DNA of 64,000 bases. Origin: Candidatus Rokuibacteriota bacterium. GTDB taxonomy: Bacteria; Methylomirabilota; Methylomirabilia; Rokubacteriales; CSP1-6. The position numbers were made by a program, and so were the translations under genes. Under the pieces are notes generated by a model. That model saw only the letters and a program-made list of their open reading frames with translations, was not told the origin of the DNA and made no database searches. Where the stretch lies: assembly GCA_016188005.1 (NCBI GenBank), contig JACPIQ010000063.1, forward strand, positions 23,843-87,842. Direction: 5' to 3'. Of the stretch, positions 10,118-19,289 are shown one piece after another. Every line of letters begins with the position of its first letter. Position 1 is the first letter of the stretch.

Positions 10118-10986
10118 GTCGCCCTCGGGTGGGCCCGGTCGTACACCTTCATCAGGTGCTCGGGGCTCACGTGGGTGTAGCGCTGCGTCGTGGAGAGCCG
10201 GCTGTGGCCCAGGAGCTCCTGGATGAGCCGGAGATCCGCGCCCGCCCCCAGCATGTCGGTGGCGAAGGTATGGCGCAAGGTGTGGGGCGAGACACGCCGG
10301 GTGAGCCCCGCCGCGCGCGCCAGCCGCCTCACGATCCGGTGCACGCTCCGCGGCGTGAGCCGGCCGCCCCGCGGGTTGCGGAAGAGGGGGCCGCCACCCT
10401 CGGGCCGCCGGACGAGGTAGGCGTCGAGCGCCGCGAGCGCGGCCTCGCCGACCGGCACCACGCGCTCCTTGTCGCCCTTGCCGAGGACCCGGACCGTGGC
10501 CCGGCGGCGGTCCAGGTCGTCCACGTCCAGCCCGCAGCACTCGGCCACCCGGAGCCCGCTGGCGTAGAGCAGCTCGAGGATGGCGTGGTCTCGGAGGCCG
10601 GCCGCGGACGCGGCCGGGGACCGGTCCAGCAGCTCCTTCGACTCGTCCGGGGGCAGGAAGGACGGGAGGCGGCGGGGGACACTGGGGGTGCGCACCTGGC
10701 GCGCCGGGTTGCCGTCCACGAGCCCGCGCCGGGCGAGGAAGCGGAAGCAGGAGCGCACGGAGGCGAGCTTGCGCGCGATGCTGCTCCTGGCCAGCCGCCG
10801 CTGATGGAGCCTGACGAGATACGCCCGCAGGAGCCGCGCGTCCACGTCATCCAGCCCCGAGGCGCCCTCTGCGCTCACGAAGCCCTGGAACTCGGCCAGA
10901 TCGGCGGCGTAGCCCCTGAGCGTGTGGGGGGAGGCCCCCCGCTCGGCGTCGAGATGGGCGAGGAAGGCCGCGATGGGGCCGGACAT
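10114..10986 (-). CDS. xerC: Tyrosine recombinase XerC-like
   Basis: Site-specific recombinase, probably one half of the XerCD chromosome-dimer resolution system (cytosolic, acting at dif). The 290-aa protein has an N-terminal SAM-like core-binding domain and a C-terminal catalytic domain. The expected residues are visible: Arg in [14 protein letters not shown], His-x-x-Arg in [14 protein letters not shown], His in [16 protein letters not shown], and the nucleophilic Tyr in the same block. The neighbourhood topA/dprA/hslV is a classical XerC context. A GTG six codons upstream (11002-11004) is an alternative start. Confidence 0.92.
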   Translation of the reverse strand: MSGPIAAFLAHLDAERGASPHTLRGYAADLAEFQGFVSAEGASGLDDVDARLLRAYLVRLHQRRLARSSIARKLASVRSCFRFLARRGLVDGNPARQVRTPSVPRRLPSFLPPDESKELLDRSPAASAAGLRDHAILELLYASGLRVAECCGLDVDDLDRRRATVRVLGKGDKERVVPVGEAALAALDAYLVRRPEGGGPLFRNPRGGRLTPRSVHRIVRRLARAAGLTRRVSPHTLRHTFATDMLGAGADLRLIQELLGHSRLSTTQRYTHVSPEHLMKVYDRAHPRAT

Positions 10987-11018
10987 CCGCTGAGTCGCCG
11001 TCACTGGCTCGCGGCCCG

Positions 11019-13277
11019 TCAGGCGACCGTGGGGGCCGCCTCCTGCTTGTACCCGCACTCCTCGCGGATGCAGGCGCGCGTCACCTTGCCCCCCCGGGCG
11101 CGGCGCTCGGTGAGGAAGAGCGCGCCGCACTTCGGACAGGGCTCCGGGATGGGCCGCGCCCACACCGAGAAGGTGCACTCGGGGTACTGTCCGCAGGCGA
11201 AGAAGGTCCGGCCCTTCCGCGTGCGCCGCTCCACGAGCTGGCCGCCGCAGCCGGGCTGCGGGCAGACGATCCCCAGCGGCACGGGCTTGGTGGTCTTGCA
11301 CGCGGGGTAGCCGGAGCAGGCGATGAACTTGCCGAAGCGCCCGTGCTTGATGACCATGGGCTTGCCGCAGGTCGGGCAGATCTCCTCCGTGGGCTCGTCG
11401 GCCACCTTCGTGCGCCCGCCGCCCAGGTCCTTCGTGTACTTGCACTCCGGGTAGGCGGAGCAGGCCAGGAACTTGCCGAAGCGCCCCCACTTCTCCACGA
11501 CGGGCTTGCCGCAGTCCGGGCAGGCCTCGCCGATCTCCACCCCCTCCTTCACGTTGTCGATCTTCTTCCCGGCCCGCGCCAGGTCCTTCGAGAACTCCTT
11601 GTAGAAGGCGGCGACGGTCTCGACCCAGTCGGCCGCCCCCTCCTCGATCCGGTCCAGCGACTCCTCGAGCTGGGCCGTGAACTCCACGTCCATGACCTCG
11701 GGGAAATGCGGCACCAGCGAGTCCGTGACGAGCATGCCGAGCTCGGTGGGAAAGAGCGTGCCCTTCTCGCGCCTGGCGTACTCGCGCTCCTGGATGGTCG
11801 AGAGGATCTGCGCATAGGTCGAGGGGCGGCCGATGCCGCGCTCCTCGAGGGTCTTCACCAGCGAGGCCTCGGTGTAGCGCGGCGGCGGCTGGGTGAAGTG
11901 CTGCTTGGGGTCGAGTGCGCGGAGCCTGAGCCGCTCGCCCTCGACGAGCGGCGGCATCACGGCCTCGACTTCCGCCTCCTCCTCGGGCGCCGCCGGCGCC
12001 TCCTCCCGCGACTCGACGTACACCGCTGTGAAGCCCGCGAACCGGAGCGTCGCACCCTGGGCCCGGAAGAGGCAGTCGCCGGCCTCGATCTCGGCCGCCA
12101 CGGTGTCGTACAGGGCCGGCAGCATCTGGCTGGCGAGGAAGCGCTCCCAGATCAGCCGGTACAGCGCCAGCTGGTCCCGGCTGAGGAAGGGCGCCACGGC
12201 CCGCGGCTCGCGCTCGACAGCGCTGGGGCGGATGGCCTCGTGGGCGTCCTGGGCGCCCTTCTTCGACCGGTAGGCCGGCGGCGTCTCCGGGAGATACTCG
12301 CGCCCGAGCCGGCGCCCCACCCACCCGCGCGCCTCCTCCTGCGCCTCCGGCGCCACGCGCACGGCGTCCGTGCGCATGTAGGTGATGAGCCCCACGCTGC
12401 CCTCGGCCCCCAGCTCGATGCCCTCGTAGAGCTGCTGGGCCAGCATCATCGTCTTCTTGGCGGTGAAGTGCAGCTTGCGGCCGGCCTCCTGCTGGAGCGT
12501 GGAGGTGGTGAAGGGCGCCGCGGGGTTCCGCTTCCGCTCGCCCCGGGTCACCGCCCGGACCCGCCACTGGCAGCCGTGGAGCGCGGTCATCACCGCCAGC
12601 GTCTCCCGCTCCGTGGGCAGGCTGGCCTTCTCGCCGCGCACCTCCCTGAGCGTGGCCGTGAACTCCGGCGGCTGCTTGCCCAGGAGGCGCGCGTGGAGCG
12701 ACCAGTACTCCACCGGCACGAAGGCCTGGATCTCGCGCTCCCGCTCGGTGAGCAGGCGCACCGTCACCGACTGTACCCGTCCGGCCGACAGCCCGCGGCG
12801 GATCTTCTCCCAGAGGAGCGGCGAGAGCTTGTACCCCACGAGCCGGTCGAGGATCCGGCGGGCCTGCTGGGCATTCACCTTGTTCGTGTCGATCTTGCCC
12901 GGGTGCTGGAAGGCGGCCTTGACCGCCCGCTCCGTGATCTCGTTGAACAGGATCCGGTAGGTCTTGCTCTTGCTGATCCCCAGCTCCTGCGCGAGGTGCC
13001 AGCCGATCGCCTCGCCCTCGCGGTCCGGGTCCGTCGCGATGTACAGGGTCTCCGCCTTCTCGGCGGCGCGCTTCAGCTCGTCCAGGACCTTCTTCTTCGC
13101 CGGCAGGACCCGGTACTCGGGCTTGAAGCCCTTCCGCTCGTCCACCCCGAGCCGCGACTTGGGGAGGTCGCGGACGTGGCCCATGGAGGCCTTGACGACG
13201 TACCTGGCGTCCAGGTACTTCTGGATCGTCTTGACCTTGGTCGGCGACTCGACCACCACCAGCGAGCGCTTCGCCAC
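11019..13277 (-). CDS. topA: DNA topoisomerase I
   Basis: Type IA topoisomerase relaxing negative supercoils. The 752-aa protein starts at GTG with MAKRSLVVVESPTKVKTIQ, the TOPRIM domain, with its DxD in ATDPDREGEAIGWH. The active-site Tyr lies in GLITYMRTDAV. The C-terminus carries several four-cysteine zinc ribbons (CPDCGKPV, CPTCGKPM, CPKCGALF and related blocks) ending near EAAPTVA. It sits 11 bases after dprA in the operon. Confidence 0.97.
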   Translation of the reverse strand: MAKRSLVVVESPTKVKTIQKYLDARYVVKASMGHVRDLPKSRLGVDERKGFKPEYRVLPAKKKVLDELKRAAEKAETLYIATDPDREGEAIGWHLAQELGISKSKTYRILFNEITERAVKAAFQHPGKIDTNKVNAQQARRILDRLVGYKLSPLLWEKIRRGLSAGRVQSVTVRLLTEREREIQAFVPVEYWSLHARLLGKQPPEFTATLREVRGEKASLPTERETLAVMTALHGCQWRVRAVTRGERKRNPAAPFTTSTLQQEAGRKLHFTAKKTMMLAQQLYEGIELGAEGSVGLITYMRTDAVRVAPEAQEEARGWVGRRLGREYLPETPPAYRSKKGAQDAHEAIRPSAVEREPRAVAPFLSRDQLALYRLIWERFLASQMLPALYDTVAAEIEAGDCLFRAQGATLRFAGFTAVYVESREEAPAAPEEEAEVEAVMPPLVEGERLRLRALDPKQHFTQPPPRYTEASLVKTLEERGIGRPSTYAQILSTIQEREYARREKGTLFPTELGMLVTDSLVPHFPEVMDVEFTAQLEESLDRIEEGAADWVETVAAFYKEFSKDLARAGKKIDNVKEGVEIGEACPDCGKPVVEKWGRFGKFLACSAYPECKYTKDLGGGRTKVADEPTEEICPTCGKPMVIKHGRFGKFIACSGYPACKTTKPVPLGIVCPQPGCGGQLVERRTRKGRTFFACGQYPECTFSVWARPIPEPCPKCGALFLTERRARGGKVTRACIREECGYKQEAAPTVA

Positions 13278-13288
13278 TCTGTGTCCTT

Positions 13289-14263
13289 TCAGGCGCGTCC
13301 CGCCCGCACGAAGCGGGCGCCCGGCAGCTGTCTCGCCACCCCATCGAGGGCGAGGGCCTGGAGCAGGGCGGCCGTCCGGCCCGCCCCGAGCCCGCTCCGC
13401 GCGATGAGCTCGTCGATGCCCACCGGCTCCTCCCCCAGGAGCGCGAGGAGCCGCCGTTCATCATCCCCGGCCTGCATGCAGCCGTCCGCCCGGGGCCCGG
13501 GGAGAGCTGTCGCGCTCACGCAGTCCCGGAAGCGCCGCGGGAGCTGGGCCACGACGTCCTCCCAGCCCTCCACCGGCGCGGCGCCGTCCTTGAGCAGGCG
13601 ATGCGCGCCGCGGCTCGTGGGCGAGGTGATCCGGCCGGGCACCGCCATCACCTCGCGTCCCAGTTCCAGCGCGTGCCGGGCGGTGATGAGCGAGCCGCTC
13701 TTCTCGGCCGCCTCCACCACGACCACGCCCAGCGAGAGCCCGGCGATCACGCGGTTGCGCTCCGGGAAGTGCTGGGGCAGCGCCCGCGCGTCCATCGCGT
13801 ACTGCGAGACCACGGCGCCCTGCGCCGCGATGCGCGCCGCCAGCCGCCGGTTCTCGGGCGGATAGATCACGTCGAGCCCCGACCCGAGCACCGCAATGGT
13901 GCGCCCGCCGGCCTCGAGCGCGCCGCGATGGGCCGCGCTGTCGATGCCGCGCGCGAGCCCGCTCACCACCGTCACGCCGCGCGCCGCGAGATCGAAGGCG
14001 AGCCGCTCCGCCACCGCGATCCCATAGGGCGTGGCCTGGCGCGATCCCACCACCGCCACCGCGAGCGCGTCCTCGTCGAGGAGGCATCCCCGCAGGTGCA
14101 GGCGCTCGGGCGGCGCCGGGATCTCTCGCAGGAGCAACGGGAAGCCCGCGTCCCCGCGCCGCACGAGCTGGACCTCGCGCGCCACCGCACCGCCGCTCGC
14201 AACGGCGCCGGACGACGGCACACCCTCACGCCACGCCGCCGCGCCTCGCTGCGCCTCGCTCAT
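13289..14263 (-). CDS. dprA: DNA-processing protein DprA/Smf
   Basis: Rossmann-like protein that protects incoming single-stranded DNA and loads RecA during natural transformation. Conserved blocks are VAVVGSRQATPYG, VVSGLARGIDSAAHRGAL, VLGSGLDVIYPPEN, GAVVSQYAM, FPERNRVIAGLS and SGSLITARHALELGREVMAVPG. A C-terminal winged-helix-like tail (EEPVGIDELIARSGL) follows. I chose the ATG at 14261-14263, which has a GGGAG upstream. ATGs at 14287 and 14296 would add 8-11 residues. It is the promoter-proximal gene of the operon. Confidence 0.92.
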   Translation of the reverse strand: MSEAQRGAAAWREGVPSSGAVASGGAVAREVQLVRRGDAGFPLLLREIPAPPERLHLRGCLLDEDALAVAVVGSRQATPYGIAVAERLAFDLAARGVTVVSGLARGIDSAAHRGALEAGGRTIAVLGSGLDVIYPPENRRLAARIAAQGAVVSQYAMDARALPQHFPERNRVIAGLSLGVVVVEAAEKSGSLITARHALELGREVMAVPGRITSPTSRGAHRLLKDGAAPVEGWEDVVAQLPRRFRDCVSATALPGPRADGCMQAGDDERRLLALLGEEPVGIDELIARSGLGAGRTAALLQALALDGVARQLPGARFVRAGRA

Positions 14264-14322
14264 CGTCTCCCGGTAGATACGTGTCATGATCATCATACGT
14301 CGCTCACGGCAGAATGCGCCTC

Positions 14323-14350
14323 AGTATACCTTCGCCCTCAGGGGCGTCAA
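14323..14350 (-). promoter_or_regulatory. Sigma70-type promoter for the dprA-topA-...-galT operon
   Basis: On the minus strand a TTGACG -35 (14345-14350) is followed after 16 bases by a TATACT -10 (14323-14328). Transcription would start near 14316, some 20-50 bases before the possible dprA starts. No other comparably good promoter was noticed in the packed run down to galT, so it probably drives a long housekeeping operon. Confidence 0.7.
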
Positions 14351-14379
14351 GAAATGGAGCGGCTCCCGCCAGCGCGGGA

Positions 14380-15141
14380 TCAGCGCGACCGGAGCGTGGC
14401 GCCGCGCTGCGCCGCCGCCAGGAGGGCGCGGGCGCGCGCGGCGGCCTCGCTCCGCGGATGCTCGCTCGCGAGCCGGCGCCAGGCGGCGCCGGCACCCGCG
14501 GGCTCTCCGAGAGCGCGGTGGCACAGCCCGATCTTGAGGAGGGCGTCCGGAACCTGCGGGCTCCGCGCGTACTCCTCCACGAGAGTGCGCAGCTCGACCA
14601 GCGCCTGGCGGAAGTCGCGCTGCTGGTAGTACGCCTCGCCGATCCAGAGCTGCGCCGCCGGCGCGAGCGGATGCCGTGGGAAGCGCGCAATCAGGTCGGT
14701 GAGCTCCAGCACCGCCTGCCCGGGCTCGCGCGCCCGGAGATTGGCCTGGGCGCTGGCGAACAGCCGCTCCGGCTCAGGCGGCTGCGCGGGGGCCGGCGGG
14801 GCCGCAGTCCGTGCGCCGGGGGGCGGAGCCGCCTCGGGCGCCGCCCCCCGGCCCTCGGCGACGGGGGCGCTGCGCACGCGCAGCGCGACCTGGAGCTCTG
14901 CGAGTCCCGCGGCCGCGCTCCTGATCTCCCGCCCGAGCGCGGCCATCTCCGCCTCGAGTCCCCGCATCCGCGACTGGAGCTCGCTCACTTCCCGCGCGCT
15001 CCCGTCGTGGAGCCGCCGCATCTCCACAAGCTCTCTCTGCGCCGAGGCGATCTCGACGACGGCGCGGCGCCCGCTGTCGTCCCAGGCGCAGCCGGCCAAC
15101 GCCGCGGCGGAGAGCGCGCAGCCGGCGAGCCGGCGCAGCAT
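14380..15141 (-). CDS. YbgF/CpoB-like TPR lipoprotein
   Basis: The 253-aa protein starts MLRRLAGCALSAAALAGCAW, a lipoprotein signal with lipobox LAGC, so it should be lipid-anchored in the envelope. Residues of roughly 30-85 form a heptad-rich coiled coil like the YbgF trimerisation region. An Ala/Pro-rich linker follows, then tetratricopeptide repeats (ANLRAREPGQAVLELTDLI, WIGEAYYQQRDFRQALVEL, KIGLCHRALGEPAGAGAAW). CpoB/YbgF links Tol-Pal with peptidoglycan synthesis. No tol or pal gene is adjacent here. A GTG nine codons upstream is an alternative start. Confidence 0.8.
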   Translation of the reverse strand: MLRRLAGCALSAAALAGCAWDDSGRRAVVEIASAQRELVEMRRLHDGSAREVSELQSRMRGLEAEMAALGREIRSAAAGLAELQVALRVRSAPVAEGRGAAPEAAPPPGARTAAPPAPAQPPEPERLFASAQANLRAREPGQAVLELTDLIARFPRHPLAPAAQLWIGEAYYQQRDFRQALVELRTLVEEYARSPQVPDALLKIGLCHRALGEPAGAGAAWRRLASEHPRSEAAARARALLAAAQRGATLRSR

Positions 15142-15252
15142 GGGAGGAGAGAAGGCGTGCAGCACGATGGGGCGACGGTAGCACCCGCCCGGAAGCCAAG
15201 TCAAACGCCCGCGCCCTTTACACGCGGGCGCCCCCGGGGCTAGCATGCGCCA

Positions 15253-16248
15253 GTGGACGACTTCAACTGGACCGTGCACGCTTCCGCGCTCCTCACCGGC
15301 CTCGTCTTCGGCTACATCCTCCAGCGCGGCGGCTTCTGCCTCACGCGGGCCCTGTCCAACGCCGTCCTCATGAGGGACTTCACCATCCTGCGGGCCTACC
15401 TGCTGGCGCTCCTCGTCGCCATCATCGGCGTGCACGTGCTGGGTGCGCTCGGGCTCCTCCAGGTGCCCATCCGCCCGTTCCGCTGGGTGGCCAATATCCT
15501 GGGCGGCCTGCTGTTCGGCGTGGGCATGATCCTCTCCGGCGGTTGCTCGGGAAGCACCTGGTACCGCGTCGGAGAGGGGGCGGTGGGCGCCTGGGTCGTC
15601 TTGCTGGGCTTCGCGATGGGCGCCACCACCGTCAGCGTGGGCGTGCTGGCGCCGCTGCGGACATGGCTGCAGGCGCCCACCGTCACCGTCCGCGGCGCCG
15701 CGCCGACGCTCCACGGTCTCGTGGGCCTCTCGCCGTGGATCGTCATTGCGTTGCTCGCCGCCGTCGGGGCCGTCTTCCTCTTCCGCGGCCCGGCCGAGCC
15801 CGAGCACGGCAAGTGGCCGTGGGCCGCCACGGGCCTGGCCGTGGGCGGGATGATCGCGGCGGGCTGGTGGACGTCTGGCTTCGGCGACCGGCCCGCCGGC
15901 ATCACCTTCGCCTCCAACACGGGTCACCTGCTCACCTACCCCCTCGTGGGATATCCGACGCAGGTCACCTGGAGCATGGTGCTGCTGCTCGGCGTGCCCG
16001 TCGGCGCCTGGGTCGCCGCGTGGCGCGCGGGAGAGTTCCGCTGGAAGCTGCCGCCCGGGTGGAGCCTCGTGAAGATCTTCGGCGGAGGGCTCCTGATGGG
16101 CGGCGCGGCCCTGCTCGCCGAGGGCTGCAACATCAATCAGGGCCTGACCAACTCCGCGACGCTCAGCATCGGCAGCCTCGTGACCTTCGCCTCGATGGCC
16201 CTCGGTGGCTGGCTCGCCCTCCGGGCCCTCTACCTCCGCCGCGGCTGA
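15253..16248 (+). CDS. YeeE/YedE (TsuA-like) sulfur-compound transporter
   Basis: Multi-pass inner-membrane protein of 331 aa in the YeeE/YedE family, whose characterised member TsuA imports thiosulfate. It carries the family's cysteine-containing motifs: QRGGFCLTRAL near residue 25, SGGCSGSTWYRVGEG near residue 95 and AEGCNINQGLTNS near residue 290. In TsuA such cysteines line the path. The start is GTG at 15253, and the gene diverges from the lipoprotein gene. A 7-bp hairpin (15207-15213 with 15223-15229) lies in the divergent gap. Sulfur substrate is inferred from family only. Confidence 0.85.
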   Translation: MDDFNWTVHASALLTGLVFGYILQRGGFCLTRALSNAVLMRDFTILRAYLLALLVAIIGVHVLGALGLLQVPIRPFRWVANILGGLLFGVGMILSGGCSGSTWYRVGEGAVGAWVVLLGFAMGATTVSVGVLAPLRTWLQAPTVTVRGAAPTLHGLVGLSPWIVIALLAAVGAVFLFRGPAEPEHGKWPWAATGLAVGGMIAAGWWTSGFGDRPAGITFASNTGHLLTYPLVGYPTQVTWSMVLLLGVPVGAWVAAWRAGEFRWKLPPGWSLVKIFGGGLLMGGAALLAEGCNINQGLTNSATLSIGSLVTFASMALGGWLALRALYLRRG

Positions 16249-16287
16249 CCGCGCCGCCCCGCGCCCCGCTGCCGCCGGCGCCGGGTG

Positions 16288-17511
16288 CTACGCGTTTCTG
16301 AGTAGCATCACCTCGACGGGTTCCCCGGGCGCGATCACCGTGTCACCGGGGACGATGGCGAGGCCGTCGGCGGCGACCATGGAGCGCAGGATCCCCGAGC
16401 CCTGCTCGCCGGTGAGGCGCGCGCCGAGGCCCCCGTCCACGGGCTCGGTCCTCACGCGCAGATACCCCCGGCGCCGCCCTTGATTGACGATGGGCCCGAG
16501 CGCGCGCGCCTGCACCACGGGCCGTGCCAGCCGCGCATGCCCGCCCATACGCAGGAGAGCCGGGCGCACGAAGAGCTCGAAGGTGACCATGGCGGAGACC
16601 GGATTGCCGGGCAGCCCGAACACCGGCAGCGACGCCTCGCGTCCGCCGCGGAGCGTCGCGAAGGTGATCGGCTTGCCCGGCCGCATGTTGACCATCCAGA
16701 GGTGCTGCTGGGCCCCGAGCTGCCCGAGAGCCGCCTTGACGAGATCGTGTTCGCCCACGGACACCCCGCCGGAGGAGATCAGCAGATCGCAGCCGAGCCC
16801 CCAGGAAAGCCGCTCGACGATCTCCTCCAGCCTGTCCCGGGCGATCCCGAGATTCACGGGCTCCGCGCCCGCCTCGAGCACCTGCCCCATCAGCGCGTAG
16901 GTGTTCGAGTTCGGGATCTGCCCCGGCCCGAGCGTGCCGGGCAGGTCCACCAGCTCGTCGCCGGTAGAGAGGATGCCCACCACCGGGCGCCGCACCACGC
17001 ACACGGGCTGATGGCCGAGCGTGGCGAGGAGCCCGATCTCCGCGGGCCCCAGCGCGCGCCCCCGCTCCAGCACCGTGTCCCCTGTCCGCATGTCCTCGCC
17101 CCGGCGCCGCACGCACTCGCCGGGCGCCACGCGCCGGCCGATCACCACCGTGTCTCTCTCGACCGTCACGTCTTCCTGCGGGATCACGGCGTCGGCGTCG
17201 TCTGGCAGCGGCGCGCCGGTGAAGATGCGGACGGCCTGGCCCGGCCGGAGCGGCCGCTCCGCCACGGCGCCCGCGGGCACCCGCCCGCACAGCCGCAGCC
17301 GCGCCGGCTCCGCCGGCGCGGCCGCCGCGGTGTCGGCGCTGCAGAGGGCATAGCCGTCCATGGAGGAGTTGGGCCACGGCGGGATGTCCAGCCGCGCGGT
17401 CACGCTCTCGTCGAGCACTCGGTGGAGCGCCTGCAGGAGCGGGACGCGCTCGTTCCCGAGGACCGTGATGCACGAGAGGATGCGGCCGAGCGCCTCTTCG
17501 ACCGAGATCAC
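16288..17511 (-). CDS. moeA: Molybdopterin molybdenumtransferase MoeA
   Basis: Inserts molybdate into adenylated molybdopterin. The 407-aa protein shows PPWPNSSMDGYAL, IFTGAPLPDDADAVI, GILSTGDEL, ISSGGVSVGEHD and GLPGNPVSAMVTFE, the full set of MoeA motifs. It starts at GTG 17509-17511 (VISVEEALGRIL). The open frame extends further upstream but only through the inverted-repeat element at 17526-17666, so I exclude that extension. It fits with fdhD elsewhere in the window, suggesting Mo- or W-dependent enzymes in the genome. Confidence 0.94.
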   Translation of the reverse strand: MISVEEALGRILSCITVLGNERVPLLQALHRVLDESVTARLDIPPWPNSSMDGYALCSADTAAAAPAEPARLRLCGRVPAGAVAERPLRPGQAVRIFTGAPLPDDADAVIPQEDVTVERDTVVIGRRVAPGECVRRRGEDMRTGDTVLERGRALGPAEIGLLATLGHQPVCVVRRPVVGILSTGDELVDLPGTLGPGQIPNSNTYALMGQVLEAGAEPVNLGIARDRLEEIVERLSWGLGCDLLISSGGVSVGEHDLVKAALGQLGAQQHLWMVNMRPGKPITFATLRGGREASLPVFGLPGNPVSAMVTFELFVRPALLRMGGHARLARPVVQARALGPIVNQGRRRGYLRVRTEPVDGGLGARLTGEQGSGILRSMVAADGLAIVPGDTVIAPGEPVEVMLLRNA

Positions 17512-17525
17512 GCAGCTAGTGTAGC

Positions 17526-17666
17526 AGGGGTCAGGTCTTGCAATCCGACACGTCTGCCCGGCGCCACCACTGTTGCGCCCGTACGACACACGATGACCGG
17601 TGCCCTGTCCCGCATGCCAGGACCACCCGCACCCCGGCCGATGTCGGAATGCAAGACCTGACCCCT
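17526..17666. mobile_element. 141-bp MITE-like element with 25-bp terminal inverted repeats
   Basis: The left end AGGGGTCAGGTCTTGCA... (17526-17550) and the inverted right end (17642-17666) match at 24 of 25 positions. The 91 bases between have no convincing coding frame. The element lies exactly between the actF stop and the moeA start. The right end supplies two bases of the actF TAG codon, and the left end lies 14 bases before the moeA GTG. No clear target-site duplication was seen. The layout fits a non-autonomous, transposase-dependent element. Confidence 0.7.
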
Positions 17667-18789
17667 AGAGGGGGTAGCGGGACAGGAAGCGGCGGCGGCC
17701 CAGCGCGAAGAGCGCGAAGAAGCCGGCCGTGATCAGGATCTCCACGAGCCCGAACGGGAAGACGTCCTCCGGCGAGATGGCGGGGAAGACCAGCAGGATG
17801 CGCTCGAGGAAGATGGCCGTCCACCCCATGAAGAGGATCACCACGAGCGGCTTGTGCGCCGTGGGCGGGCGCCCTGTCAGGCGCTTGAGCAGGTAGGCGA
17901 AGGGGACGAGCCAGCCCATGACGAAGATGACGAAGGCCATGATCCGCCACGGGTCGTTGAAGAAGCGCCGCAGGAAGAACTTCGTCTCCACGGGGACGTT
18001 GCCGTACCAGATCACCAGGTACTGCGAGAAGAAGAAGTACATCCACATGACGCACATGGCGAAGGTCAGCTTGGCCACGTCCTGGATGGCCGCGGGCGGC
18101 ACGGCAGTGAGCCCGCGGGCGTTGGCGCGGATGGTGAGGAAGGCCACCAGCCCGAAGCCCGTGTAGAGCGTGCTCACCACGTAGTAGCCGCCCAGGAGCC
18201 CGCTGTACCACTTGGGGTCCAGGGACATCACCAGGTCGAAGCCCCAGAGCGACACCACCACCACGAAGAGGAAGAGGAGCGTGGCGGCGAGCCGCGTCCG
18301 GCGGCTGCGCGCGGCCGCGCTCTCGGTGGCGCCCGGCTGCTCCTCGAAGACCGCCCGGGAGAAGCGGAGCGCGACCCAGTAGAGGAGCGCCACGCCGACG
18401 CCGGTGCGGAGCACCATGAACGGGACGTTGAGCCACGCCGCCTTCTTCGGGTCGGGGGTCGTCACCCACGGGTACAGGGTCTTGAGGCCGGCGAACAGGA
18501 TCAGGAAGAGGACGAAGGAGATCGGCAGGAAGCCGGCCGGAGTCAGCGCGATCCGCTTCACGGTGGGCGACCAGCGCGCCTCGGTGAGCTGCATCATCCC
18601 CGCCAGCGCCGGCCCGGCGATCGCGAGGCTCGACCAGAAGAGCAGATTGACCAGGTACATCCCCCAGGCGCGGACCGGCTGAGGCTGCATGATGCCGTAG
18701 ACGAAGGCGACCGCGCCGGCGGCGGCCACCGCCGCCAGCACGGCCGGGGACCCCTGCGAGGCATGGGCGTTCGAGGTGGTCGGGGTCAT
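17665..18789 (-). CDS. actF: Alternative complex III membrane subunit ActF
   Basis: Multi-pass membrane subunit of the quinol:cytochrome c/acceptor oxidoreductase ACIII. The 374-aa frame from ATG 18787-18789 (MTPTTSNAHASQGS) has about ten hydrophobic helices. Family-like segments are SLWGFDLVMSLDPKWYSGL, FSQYLVIWYGNVPVE and FFNDPWRIMAF. It overlaps actE by ATGA. Its stop codon spans the edge of the inverted-repeat element, so the insertion may have altered the last residues (...RRRFLSRYPL). Confidence 0.88.
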   Translation of the reverse strand: MTPTTSNAHASQGSPAVLAAVAAAGAVAFVYGIMQPQPVRAWGMYLVNLLFWSSLAIAGPALAGMMQLTEARWSPTVKRIALTPAGFLPISFVLFLILFAGLKTLYPWVTTPDPKKAAWLNVPFMVLRTGVGVALLYWVALRFSRAVFEEQPGATESAAARSRRTRLAATLLFLFVVVVSLWGFDLVMSLDPKWYSGLLGGYYVVSTLYTGFGLVAFLTIRANARGLTAVPPAAIQDVAKLTFAMCVMWMYFFFSQYLVIWYGNVPVETKFFLRRFFNDPWRIMAFVIFVMGWLVPFAYLLKRLTGRPPTAHKPLVVILFMGWTAIFLERILLVFPAISPEDVFPFGLVEILITAGFFALFALGRRRFLSRYPL

Positions 18790-19289
18790 CTCTGCGCCAG
18801 GCTCCTCACGTAGTTCACCACGTGCCACCGCTCCTCGGGCGAGAGCGCCTCGCCGTAGGGCGGCATGATCGCCCCGCCCACGCTGAGATAGCTCTGCCAG
18901 TAACCGTCGGTGCGGCCCTTCTGCAGGTCCGCGTTGGTGAGATCCGGGGGCGGCACGAACTTCGGCGTCACGAGCCCATCGCCCTTGCCAGAGGTCCCAT
19001 GGCAGGGTACGCAGTAGATCGCGAACAGCCCCCCGCCCGTCTTGACGGACGCGGGGGTGGCCGGCACCGGGTTCTTCCGCAATGCCGCCGCCTCCCGCTC
19101 CTCCTTGGGGTAGTAGAGCTCGCCGCCGGCGCGCGGCACGCTGCCCACCGGCATCGCGAAGGCCCGCTCGCCGGGCATCACCCGGGGCGTCTGCGTCATG
19201 TTGTCGTTCCAGCGCATCACGAGGACGCCGCCCTCCAGCGCCGCCACCGCGCCCACCACCAGCAGCACGAGGGCGAAGACGTACTTCAT
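18786..19289 (-). CDS. actE: Alternative complex III monohaem cytochrome c subunit ActE
   Basis: The 167-aa protein has an N-terminal membrane anchor or signal (MKYVFALVLLVVGAVAAL) and one haem c site, YCVPCHGTSGKGDG (about residues 94-107). The probable axial Met is in GGAIMPPYGEAL. It would pass electrons out of ACIII to a terminal oxidase or soluble carrier. Its start is joined to actD by TAATG and its end to actF by ATGA, so it is part of one translated series. Confidence 0.9.
   Translation of the reverse strand: MKYVFALVLLVVGAVAALEGGVLVMRWNDNMTQTPRVMPGERAFAMPVGSVPRAGGELYYPKEEREAAALRKNPVPATPASVKTGGGLFAIYCVPCHGTSGKGDGLVTPKFVPPPDLTNADLQKGRTDGYWQSYLSVGGAIMPPYGEALSPEERWHVVNYVRSLAQR

Noticed and set aside
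10114..13464. A very long minus-strand open frame covering xerC and most of topA
   Set aside because: In the topA region it is an out-of-frame mirror, Gly/Arg/Ala-rich and without motifs; topA and xerC have clear motifs and starts.
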